This document shows positions 12,001 to 18,888 of a stretch of DNA of 64,000 nucleotides, piece after piece. The position numbers and the translations under genes were made by a program. The first letter of the stretch is position 1. Each line of letters begins with the position of its first letter. Source of the stretch: an uncultured Flavobacteriales bacterium (lineage in GTDB: Bacteria; Bacteroidota; Bacteroidia; Flavobacteriales_D; Sanyastnellaceae); assembly GCA_905478325.1 (NCBI GenBank), contig CAJQIB010000005.1:16867-80866 (forward strand). Reading direction: 5' to 3'. The notes beneath the pieces are model-generated. The model was given only the letters and a program-made list of their open reading frames with translations. It ran no database searches and was not told where the DNA came from.

Positions 12001-12226
12001 CAGAAAGCGAAGGCTGATTCTCGTTATCGGATTGAAGCCAACGGCTGTAAAGGTTCATGGCCGAACCGTATTGATGGTGCTCCCATTCTGCTTCGGCCTG
12101 CATCCACAAACGCTGGGAGTCAAAAGGGCTTTGATCCCACTGACAGTAGCTCGTTAATTGTGCAGATACAAGAGCCAAAAACAACAGCGTGCGAATCCGA
12201 AAAAAGGGGGAGATAGCTTGCGACAT
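9098..12226 (-). CDS. Large exported tetratricopeptide-repeat protein
   Basis: A 1042-residue protein with an N-terminal signal peptide (cleavage near TSYCQ) followed by TPR motifs almost end to end: many 34-residue helix pairs with patterns such as AxYxLGxSYIETNQLPQAR and AHFFLGNCYFDDDQVNQAR. The C-terminus (LEQEILLQVIESDSIPAIPA) is non-repetitive. TPR arrays act as protein-binding scaffolds; the export signal puts it in the periplasm. It immediately precedes an outer-membrane barrel gene, suggesting that the TPR solenoid serves assembly or function of that barrel. This is inference; no enzymatic domain is visible. It has its own promoter-like box at 12247-12254. Confidence 0.85.
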   Translation of the reverse strand: MSQAISPFFRIRTLLFLALVSAQLTSYCQWDQSPFDSQRLWMQAEAEWEHHQYGSAMNLYSRWLQSDNENQPSLSALANFRLAACAIELQHADAENGIQNFMESYPESPLVQEAQWMYANFLYRKRDWNDAIAAFESIRTTRMPVAQKRELQFKKGHAQFELERYEDARLDLFAVMENPEESGKFAANAQYYFSHISYIKGQPQVALSGFQSLASNPEFDQIVPIYIAQLLHETEQYDALIEYAPTVLHEDSRINEVQRADVSRLVGDAYYRQQRFKASLPYLEEAYTFSRGRDRTREFAYQMGYVYYKEKAYRKALNCFTLSVREEDSMAQNGMYHMADCYLSLGEKDKARTTFKKASQLDFDRDIQEDALFSYAKLAYELTYNPFDDAIGAVERYLRDFPESKRKEEAYGFLLEVYMSSKNYDRALEALELIQEKTLPVQQAFQLVAYNRGVELFRTGNYQEALQYFDAVRTYPVDPLLTAESYFWQGELNYLLKKYTDATGRYAAFESSPGAYQSSHYADGIYARGYALFKRKLYVDALSAFRSYLKAAPEANASKTRDAKLRAADCFFSKKDFEAASRYYSEVIGSSDITEDYARLQLAECFGSLDRPMEEIDVLKEMIARAPQSSYIPEALYSLGRSYIETNQLPQARNAMERMQSEFPNSARFKYALVDLCLIGVKEGRDEDVLGIWEIIRRDYGQDAIAGDAFNVVEPILIDRGLLDNIPSGVGLNGDEIEERLFNAARSLALERLCEKGIVRLGEYIRSYDQGRFLTEAHFFLGNCYFDDDQVNQARAAFEYVLNQPVSDYTELAALGAATIAWNAEDWAGALVHYRALESVSMLKENVLEARIGLMRCLYLLENNEEAMTYANLVLEDSQTPEDIQRTAVYWRGKILLERGDEIQASVDLKTIASFGGERGAESQYLLCKINFDRKDYQATESSIFLLIDQFAAYDEWKFQAFLLLVDAYIEMEDWFQARTTAQSILENVALEWVQNRALAQVERIDRLEQEILLQVIESDSIPAIPARATSLPFDTLNTEKP

Positions 12227-12246
12227 GTTCAGAAGTTGGGTCCTTT

Positions 12247-12254
12247 CGAAATTA
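12247..12254 (-). promoter_or_regulatory. Candidate -7 box for the TPR/barrel operon (TAATTTCG)
   Basis: One mismatch to TAnnTTTG, 20 bases before the TPR gene ATG at 12226. Confidence 0.35.
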
Positions 12255-12334
12255 AGGGAGCTTTGCGTGATGAAAAGCGGTGCCCTCTGAAGTTCTCAAC
12301 GCGAAGCTGTGCCTATTTGTATGGCGATACTGCC

Positions 12335-12371
12335 AAAAAAAGAGACAGCCCCACATTTTCTTGGAGCTGTC
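12335..12371 (-). terminator. Rho-independent terminator of the DUF4920 gene
   Basis: On the minus strand, GACAGC pairs with GCTGTC (12366-12371 with 12344-12349), with extra CCA/TGG pairing inside, followed by a T-rich run at 12343-12335. It lies 24 bases after the stop of the DUF4920 gene. Confidence 0.75.
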
Positions 12372-12394
12372 ACAATTCGAACCTGAATGCGATT

Positions 12395-12919
12395 TTATTC
12401 CCCGGCCATTGGAGCTCCTTCTGGAACATCGGCAATCTGAACGCCTGAGGCTTCAAACGCCAATTCAAAAACAGGCTCAGATACGGCATCGATGGCCGCT
12501 TGATCAGCCCCGGCATCTTCCAAGAGGTGCTTCTGAAATTCGACAGATAGCGTGTCATAATAGGCTTCACCCGAGAACAACGCTCGTTTTCCTTGCACGC
12601 TGTCTTTCGGAACAAAGAAAGCGTGGTCCTTCATGAAGACCATGACGGTGTCTCCTTGTGGCCCCTTTACGCTCATCCAGCAGCCCATGGTCATGCAGCT
12701 CTGAACAATTTCTGCGTCAAATAGCCCTTGACCACTTCCTCCTGCATCCATCAAGGTGACAACTTCGCTTGCTGAAACAGGCGTGGAAAGATCGGCAATG
12801 GGTTCCCCATATGAAGTCCAAACGGTTGTGTCATCTTTTGATGCTGTTTGTTCAGAGGAATCTGAATTGCAGCTTGACAAGCAGGCCAACACGAGGAGGA
12901 GGAGAAATGCATTTTTCAT
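12395..12919 (-). CDS. DUF4920 lipoprotein
   Basis: A 174-residue lipoprotein: short hydrophobic signal ending CLSSC, where Cys16/17 would be lipidated. The mature part matches the DUF4920 family, with the hallmark CMTMGCWM (two Cys four apart) and a beta-rich stretch after it (GDTVMVFMKDHAFFVP). Family function is not established; the conserved cysteines could bind metal or undergo redox, but this is only suggested by the motif. It appears to be monocistronic, bounded downstream by a terminator. A recognisable -7 box is not obvious. Confidence 0.8.
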   Translation of the reverse strand: MKNAFLLLLVLACLSSCNSDSSEQTASKDDTTVWTSYGEPIADLSTPVSASEVVTLMDAGGSGQGLFDAEIVQSCMTMGCWMSVKGPQGDTVMVFMKDHAFFVPKDSVQGKRALFSGEAYYDTLSVEFQKHLLEDAGADQAAIDAVSEPVFELAFEASGVQIADVPEGAPMAGE

Positions 12920-12963
12920 GACGTAAGATTACGGTTTTCTAAGGAAAAGAACGGTCTCCAGAG

Positions 12964-15024
12964 TCAGTTTTTCAACGTGATTTCAAATTCAGTTCGTCGA
13001 TTGATGGATCGCGATGCCGCATCAATATTGGGTGCGAGGGGATGGGATTCTCCAAGTCCTTGCGAGGTGATGCGCGCCACAGGAACTCCATAGTTGGCAA
13101 GAGCGGTGGCAACGGCCAATGCACGACGCTCGGAGAGTACTTGGTTCTCGCGTTCAGCGCCGACATCATCCGTGTGACCAATAATGTGAACGCCAAGGGC
13201 TTCGTTCCGTGTGAGATATGAAGCGAATGCTTCCAAAATAATGATGGAAGTCCGCCCAATTTCCGCGCTATTGGAAGCATACTGAATGTCTCCGATTTCA
13301 AACGCTTCCCCATTGAGCGGTTGCTGCAATACGATGGGAGCGACAAGGGCGTCCGAATTGGGAGGCGTTTGCTCGATGTCCACCACGACGCTCGCTTGAA
13401 ATGCCAATCCCTCAGCTTCAGATATGAGCAAGACATCTTCGCCTTGGTCTAGACGAACAATGGAAGCGAAACGGCCATCATCTTCATTGATTTCGATCGT
13501 TTCGATGCGCTTCGATTTCGCATACTGTAAATAGAGCTTAGCGCCAGGAGGGATGCCGCCGTCAGTAGCTTGAAGTGTTCCCTTCACAATTCTGACTTGC
13601 TCTGGTTTAAATTCTTCAGGAACCGGGAATCGAAGGAGGTCCAATCCCTTTGTACCTGTTCGCCTACTCGCGAAAAAAGCCTCTTCGCCATCTGTACTCA
13701 CCACCAAGCCATGCTCGTCGCCATCCGTGTTGATCGGAGCTCCTAAGTTTTTGGCGTCCTCCCAACGGCCTGTGGAGTCACGGTGGCAGTACCAGATGTC
13801 ATAGCCGCCGCCGCTCGGAGATCGGTCGCTTGAAAAATAAAGGGTGTTGCCGTCGGGATGAAGAAACGGAGCCTTGTCGTTGGAAGTCGAATTGATAGGG
13901 CGTGGAAGCAATTCAGCCGGCCCCCAGTCTCCATCCTCAGTTCGTTCGGACATCCAGATGTCCATGGTGCGATTTCCCGATGCATCCACCAAGCTCTGCT
14001 CATTGACAGATGCAAAATACAGCTGCTTTCCATCGGAGCTAAGCGCAGGTTGAGCTTCCCATCCAGATGCGCTGTTGAGGTTTTCCAACGGTTTGAGAGC
14101 ACCCCACAAGTAAAGGTAATTGCCGTCATCATCGCGGTCCAGTACCTCATACTGCGTCATGAAGAGATCGATGTTTTCAGGAAATGCCGCTGTTGGATTT
14201 TGAGCTGCGATGTACAATTCCAAATTGTCAACAGAGATACTCGCTCCGCCATAGCGCAAGCCCTTATTGAAGGGAGACTCTAAAGCCACGTCGGATGTAA
14301 AGCGTTGTGTTTCATCCGAACGCAAGGACATGTTGAACGTCTCAACGTCCCGCGTGAGAATATCGCCCTTGGCTTTTTTCTTTCCTCGTCGTGTGAAAAA
14401 CAACAAAGAACCATCGGGAGAAAGGGCAGGAAGGAACTCATCCTCGTAAAAACTGACTTCCTTGATGATTTCGAGCGTGATGTCGTCCTCATACCGATAG
14501 AAATCCAGTTGAAACTGAATCAAGCTTGATACGTTTTCGACCTCAGCAAGTTGTTTGGCGTAGCGCTTTCCCAGCTTGTCAAGCTGATCGGAAGGGAAGT
14601 CTTGATAATCCGAAAAATAGTCTTTGGCTTCTTGATAATCTCGATCGGCATATGCCATTGCTCCCATGATGTACAGGGCGTCAGCGTGGTAGTGGGGGCA
14701 GTTTGCTAAAAGCTCCCTCAACGGTTCTCTTGCAGCATAAAAACTGGCTCCTGTTTTCTTCGCTGCGGCAAACTCGAGCTTTCCCCACTCGAGAAGGCAC
14801 GCCATGCATTCTTCGTCCTTGCTGTAGGCCAGCTCGATGAAGGCAATGCGCTCAGCTCGATCGTATTTCGAGGAGTTTTGGGCTTTCTCCAATAAGCGGA
14901 CAACCTTCTCGTTGCTGTAGTCCAAGCACGAATCATCTTGTCCCGCGACGCAGTTCGCCATTCCCGCTATCACCACAATGGTTAAGCCGATGTTCGAGGA
15001 AATCTTAAGCCTGCTCCAGTTCAT
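12964..15024 (-). CDS. PorE-like OmpA-family protein (TPR + propeller + CRD-like + OmpA)
   Basis: A 686-residue exported protein; ATG 15024 gives a signal peptide ending VAG-Q, the common Bacteroidota cleavage context. It overlaps the end of the symporter gene by 20 bases. Order of domains: helical TPR-like region (about 35-150), PD40/WD40-type propeller (about 170-460; repeated SPDGSLLFFTRR, SSDGKQLYFAS, HPDGNTLYFSSD, STDGEEAFFASR), a small beta domain (about 475-565), and a C-terminal OmpA domain with GHTDDVG and NRRTEF for peptidoglycan binding. This is the architecture described for PorE of the type IX secretion system, which links the machinery to peptidoglycan. The family has many paralogues in Bacteroidota, so the exact T9SS role is inferred. 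Confidence 0.8.
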   Translation of the reverse strand: MNWSRLKISSNIGLTIVVIAGMANCVAGQDDSCLDYSNEKVVRLLEKAQNSSKYDRAERIAFIELAYSKDEECMACLLEWGKLEFAAAKKTGASFYAAREPLRELLANCPHYHADALYIMGAMAYADRDYQEAKDYFSDYQDFPSDQLDKLGKRYAKQLAEVENVSSLIQFQLDFYRYEDDITLEIIKEVSFYEDEFLPALSPDGSLLFFTRRGKKKAKGDILTRDVETFNMSLRSDETQRFTSDVALESPFNKGLRYGGASISVDNLELYIAAQNPTAAFPENIDLFMTQYEVLDRDDDGNYLYLWGALKPLENLNSASGWEAQPALSSDGKQLYFASVNEQSLVDASGNRTMDIWMSERTEDGDWGPAELLPRPINSTSNDKAPFLHPDGNTLYFSSDRSPSGGGYDIWYCHRDSTGRWEDAKNLGAPINTDGDEHGLVVSTDGEEAFFASRRTGTKGLDLLRFPVPEEFKPEQVRIVKGTLQATDGGIPPGAKLYLQYAKSKRIETIEINEDDGRFASIVRLDQGEDVLLISEAEGLAFQASVVVDIEQTPPNSDALVAPIVLQQPLNGEAFEIGDIQYASNSAEIGRTSIIILEAFASYLTRNEALGVHIIGHTDDVGAERENQVLSERRALAVATALANYGVPVARITSQGLGESHPLAPNIDAASRSINRRTEFEITLKN

Positions 15025-16402
15025 TTTCAGATGCAGCGATGATTGAAGAAACGGCACCATCGCCTGTGACATTGACGACTGTGCGGCACATGTCAAGAAT
15101 GCGGTCAACAGGGAAGATCAAGGCAATCCATCCCGGGTTGAGACCTACGCTTTCTAAAACAATGATCATCAGGACCAACCCGGCCGAAGGGATGGCTGCA
15201 GCTCCTATGGAAGCGAGGGTGGCGGTCAAAACAATCACAGCTTGCTGACTCCACTCCAAATCGACCATGTGAAATTGAGCAAGGGCAACGACGGCGATGG
15301 CTTGGTACATGCTGGTGCCGTCCATATTGACAGTCGCTCCAATAGGAAGGACAAAGGACGATGTACGTGTGCTGACGCCTAAATTTTGATTCACACACTT
15401 CATGGTGACGGGTAGGGTCGCCACAGAACTCGATGTTGAAAATGCTGTGATCTGCGCATCGCGCATGCCGGCCTGAAATTGTTTCCATGTCATCCCCTTA
15501 ACGACAAGATGAACAAGCATGGGGTAAATGACGAACACCATCAAAGCCAGCCCCAAAACAACCACCAAACTATAGCGCAAAAGGAAACTAAGAAGCTGCT
15601 GGAACATAGCCGGGTCTGTACCGGCAGCTTTGACCACCTGTCCGGCCATCAGTGCAAAAACAAAAAATGGCATCGCCTTCATGACCACCCAGACCATTTG
15701 AACAAACACCTCATTGAGGGCATCCATAGCGCGCACAATCGGACCCTTTTTGTCTTCAGGTAGACCGACGACAACGACGCCGAAAAAGATGGCGAAGAAG
15801 ATGATTTGCAGCATGCTCATATCCGCAAGCGCTCCAAAAATATTTTTCGGAACAACATCAACAAGTGGCTGGAGCGGCCCTGTCGACTTGGTTCGTTGCG
15901 CTTTTGTGAGTTTGTCTTCAACCCAGTCATTCGCTTCAGGTGACTCGAGTCTCAAGCGTTCCACCAGGGCTGCATTTTCTGGGATTTCGGAATAATTCAG
16001 CGCATCAAGTGTCTGAATTCCATTGGCATCTCGCCACAATTCGTATCGGATTCGATTGGCTTCAAGGAGCTCTCCATCCGCACCTGAGCCTGGGCTAAAG
16101 GCATTGACGAGAACCAATCCAACCACCACGGCCATCATGGTTGTTCCGACATAAATCAAAAGCGTTTTGAGTCCCATTCGACCCAGCTTTTTGATGTTGC
16201 CCAAACTCGTGACACCACTGATAATGCTGAACAATACCAAAGGCACTGCAATCAGTTTCAGTAGGTTGATAAAGATGTCGCCAAAGGGCTGGATGTAGTC
16301 CAGCGTAAATTGATTCCACCCAAAAGCTACGCTCATCCAAGCGTAAACCAAGCCAACAACGAGTCCAATGATCACTTGCCAGTGCAGCGCGAGTCCCTTC
16401 AT
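15005..16402 (-). CDS. Dicarboxylate/amino acid:cation symporter (DAACS/GltP-DctA family)
   Basis: A 465-residue inner-membrane carrier that couples uptake of acidic amino acids or C4-dicarboxylates to H+ or Na+. It has the serine-rich hairpin SSSVATLPVT, the VNMDGTSMYQA segment and the later GDGAVSS region typical of the family, along with about eight hydrophobic helices and two re-entrant loops. A hydrophilic insert of about 60 residues near positions 120-190 is longer than in E. coli GltP. Substrate cannot be decided; glutamate or aspartate is plausible since histidine catabolism genes lie nearby. It has its own promoter-like box 4 bases before ATG. Confidence 0.92.
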   Translation of the reverse strand: MKGLALHWQVIIGLVVGLVYAWMSVAFGWNQFTLDYIQPFGDIFINLLKLIAVPLVLFSIISGVTSLGNIKKLGRMGLKTLLIYVGTTMMAVVVGLVLVNAFSPGSGADGELLEANRIRYELWRDANGIQTLDALNYSEIPENAALVERLRLESPEANDWVEDKLTKAQRTKSTGPLQPLVDVVPKNIFGALADMSMLQIIFFAIFFGVVVVGLPEDKKGPIVRAMDALNEVFVQMVWVVMKAMPFFVFALMAGQVVKAAGTDPAMFQQLLSFLLRYSLVVVLGLALMVFVIYPMLVHLVVKGMTWKQFQAGMRDAQITAFSTSSSVATLPVTMKCVNQNLGVSTRTSSFVLPIGATVNMDGTSMYQAIAVVALAQFHMVDLEWSQQAVIVLTATLASIGAAAIPSAGLVLMIIVLESVGLNPGWIALIFPVDRILDMCRTVVNVTGDGAVSSIIAASENELEQA

Positions 16403-16406
16403 GTTC

Positions 16407-16414
16407 GAAAGTTA
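16407..16414 (-). promoter_or_regulatory. Candidate -7 box for symporter (TAACTTTC), 4 bases before ATG
   Basis: One mismatch to TAnnTTTG. The box-4 bases-ATG geometry repeats at mnmA, aroC, hutI, the DUF4199 gene and an M1 peptidase, suggesting transcription starts at or next to the start codon. Confidence 0.5.
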
Positions 16415-16443
16415 ATGAGAGCAACGAGAACCGCCGTGTTAAA

Positions 16444-17526
16444 TCAGAGCTGTGCGCTGTTGTTTTTCAACGAATGATCCGCCAATACTAACAGAACCAT
16501 AGCTTCTACCAATGGCACAGCTCGAGGCAGTACACACGGGTCGTGTCTTCCGCGTCCTTCTAGCTGAATGGGTTCGCCGGCCTCGTTTACCGAGTCTTGG
16601 GTTTTAAGCAGTGTCGATACGGGTTTGAATCCCAGTCGAATAACAATTTCTGACCCATTGGAAATGCCTCCTTGAATGCCTCCAGAGTGATTGCTCGTAG
16701 TTTCAAATTCTCCTTCCTTGGTTTGAATCCACGGGTCATTGTGTTCTGATCCGTGCATGTAGGTCCCTTGCAGCCCGCTGCCTAGCTCCATTGATTTCAC
16801 TGCAGGAAGACTCCACAGCGCATGAGCTAACGTGGCTTGGAGTTTATCGAAAACAGGTTCACCAAGACCAGCGGGGACTCCGCGAGCAACGACAACAAGC
16901 GTTCCGCCGACCGTGTCTCCTGCCTTTTTTGCCTGCAAAATTCTATTTGCCATGGCCTCCGCGAGTGCAGGGTCTGGGCATCTTACGGCATGAGCATCTA
17001 CGTCCTCTCGCTTGTAAAATTGGGGGGCACTCACCATTCCCGTGTCGTGCACGCGTTCAACATACGCACTGACTTCAATGCCCAAGGGTGCCAAAAACTG
17101 ACGCGCTATGGCACCGCCGGCAACGCGTGCCCACGTTTCTCGAGCAGATGACCGACCACCACCGCGGTGGTCTCGGATTCCATACTTCGCCCATGTAGTG
17201 AAATCGGCATGCGATGGACGAAAGGCCTTCTCCAAATGGGCATAGTCCTCCGTTCGGGCGTCCTGATTATGTGCAATGAAAGCAATGGGAGCTCCTGTTG
17301 TCTTTCCTTCATATAACCCGCTCAACCAGTGGATTTCATCGGGCTCTTGTCTTCCGGTGGTCAGCGATGATTGTCCGGGCTTTCTTCGAAGCAATTCGGC
17401 TTGAACGGCTGGTAAATCCAATTCCATTCCCGCCGGACATCCATCCAAGACGCCGCCAATGGCTTTGCCGTGGGATTCGCCAAATGTGGTCAAACGAAAA
17501 AGTGTACCAAATGCATTGCCTGCCAT
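16444..17526 (-). CDS. aroC: Chorismate synthase
   Basis: Catalyses the last step of the shikimate pathway, converting EPSP to chorismate with reduced FMN. The 360-residue length and motifs fit: GESHGKAIGGVLDG near the N-terminus, HRGGGRSSARETWARVAGG in the middle, and SGGIQGGISNG plus the GRHDPCVLPRAVP region at the C-terminus. No other shikimate gene is adjacent. It is divergent from hutI with only 45 bases between starts, and each has its own box 4 bases before ATG. Confidence 0.97.
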   Translation of the reverse strand: MAGNAFGTLFRLTTFGESHGKAIGGVLDGCPAGMELDLPAVQAELLRRKPGQSSLTTGRQEPDEIHWLSGLYEGKTTGAPIAFIAHNQDARTEDYAHLEKAFRPSHADFTTWAKYGIRDHRGGGRSSARETWARVAGGAIARQFLAPLGIEVSAYVERVHDTGMVSAPQFYKREDVDAHAVRCPDPALAEAMANRILQAKKAGDTVGGTLVVVARGVPAGLGEPVFDKLQATLAHALWSLPAVKSMELGSGLQGTYMHGSEHNDPWIQTKEGEFETTSNHSGGIQGGISNGSEIVIRLGFKPVSTLLKTQDSVNEAGEPIQLEGRGRHDPCVLPRAVPLVEAMVLLVLADHSLKNNSAQL

Positions 17527-17530
17527 GCCG

Positions 17531-17538
17531 CGAAGTTA
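17531..17538 (-). promoter_or_regulatory. Candidate -7 box for aroC (TAACTTCG), 4 bases before ATG
   Basis: One mismatch to TAnnTTTG. It sits inside the 45-base aroC/hutI divergent spacer, facing away from the hutI box. Confidence 0.45.
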
Positions 17539-17559
17539 CGGAAGCACAGTTCGTGTTGC

Positions 17560-17567
17560 TACCTTGC
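17560..17567 (+). promoter_or_regulatory. Candidate -7 box for hutI (TACCTTGC), 4 bases before ATG
   Basis: One mismatch to TAnnTTTG; the same octamer with the same 4-base gap precedes the DUF4199 gene at 38663-38670. It supports the hutI start at 17572. Confidence 0.5.
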
Positions 17568-17571
17568 AGGC

Positions 17572-18831
17572 ATGAGGCGTCTATTCAAAAACATTAAAGG
17601 ACTCGTGGGTTGCTACGAGGCTCCTCCGGAATGGTTGGCCGGACAATCCATGGCTGAATTTCCGGTTTTGGAGAATGCTTGGTTGGCTGTAGAGGAAGGC
17701 CGCATTGCGGCTTTTGGAAGCATGACAGATTTTCCTGGAATAACGGATTGGTCAGGCTTAGAGATTGAAGATTGTGAAGGTCGCTATGTGCTGCCCGCCT
17801 GGTGCGATAGCCACACACACTTGGTGTATGCGTCAGACCGTGGAGGAGAGTTTTTGGAGCGACTTCAAGGAAAAAGTTATCAGGAAATTGCCCAATCCGG
17901 AGGGGGTATTTTGAATTCAGCACGATCGTTGCGCGCGCTTCCAGAATCCACCTTGTTAGCAGATGCCCAGCATCGCTTGCAGCACGCAATGGACCAAGGC
18001 ACAGGAGCCATGGAAATTAAAAGTGGCTATGGCTTGACCCTGGAGGGAGAGTTGAAGATGCTGCGTGTGATTCAAGCCTTGAAAGAAGAAAACACCATTC
18101 CGATCAAGTCAACACTGTTGGCATGTCATGCTATTCCTGAAGGAGATTGGGATGCCCCACGATGGACCGCAGAGGTCATCCAGCATTTACTTCCTCAGGT
18201 TGCTTCAGAGGGGCTTGCAGACTATGTCGATGCCTTTTGCGAAGAGGGTTATTTTGGTGTGGACGAGCTGAACGAATTGTTAGAAGCAACGCAACAGATG
18301 GGCTTGAGAGCCAAAGTGCACGTGAATCAATTTACAGCGTTGGGAGGTGTCGCGGCGAGTGTGCATGGGAATGCGCTTTCAGTGGATCATTTGGAGCAGC
18401 TCACTGCGGAGGACATCACCGCTCTGCAGGGCGGACTCAAGAACGATCAGGGTCCTGTATTTCCTGTTGCTTTGCCTGGATGCTCTCACTTCTTGAGCAT
18501 TCCATATACGCCTGTGCGCAAACTCATTGATGCAAACCTGCCTGTTGTTTTAGCATCTGACCACAATCCGGGAAGTGCTCCATCGGGTAACATGACGTTG
18601 GTTGTGCAATTGGCGATGGTAAAAATGGGCATGCTGCCCTTAGAGGCCATCGCAGCAGCGACAATCAATGGTGCGGCAGCCATGGAGTTGAGTCATGAGG
18701 TGGGGGTAATCGCACCGGGTTGGCGGGCAAACGTATTGGTAACGACTCCCATGACTGGATTGGAAGAAATCGGATATCGATTTGGTGACAATCCGGTTGA
18801 AAAAGTGTTCATCAATGGAATCTTGCGTTGA
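17572..18831 (+). CDS. hutI: Imidazolonepropionase
   Basis: Hydrolyses 4-imidazolone-5-propanoate to N-formimino-L-glutamate, the third step of histidine degradation. The 419-residue amidohydrolase has metal ligands in DSHTHLVYA, substrate-region KSGYGLTLEGELKML, HVNQFTALGG, and SDHNPGSAPSGNM near the C-terminal end. I chose ATG 17572 rather than 17470 because upstream residues are Cys/Lys-rich and not family-like and because a promoter box ends 4 bases earlier. ftcD, the next enzyme, follows 57 bases downstream on the same strand, so the two are likely co-transcribed. Confidence 0.96.
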   Translation: MRRLFKNIKGLVGCYEAPPEWLAGQSMAEFPVLENAWLAVEEGRIAAFGSMTDFPGITDWSGLEIEDCEGRYVLPAWCDSHTHLVYASDRGGEFLERLQGKSYQEIAQSGGGILNSARSLRALPESTLLADAQHRLQHAMDQGTGAMEIKSGYGLTLEGELKMLRVIQALKEENTIPIKSTLLACHAIPEGDWDAPRWTAEVIQHLLPQVASEGLADYVDAFCEEGYFGVDELNELLEATQQMGLRAKVHVNQFTALGGVAASVHGNALSVDHLEQLTAEDITALQGGLKNDQGPVFPVALPGCSHFLSIPYTPVRKLIDANLPVVLASDHNPGSAPSGNMTLVVQLAMVKMGMLPLEAIAAATINGAAAMELSHEVGVIAPGWRANVLVTTPMTGLEEIGYRFGDNPVEKVFINGILR

Positions 18832-18888
18832 CGGACCTCGATCGCGTTGGTCTTATTTTGCTTCTTTATAATCCCATCAGATTTCACC

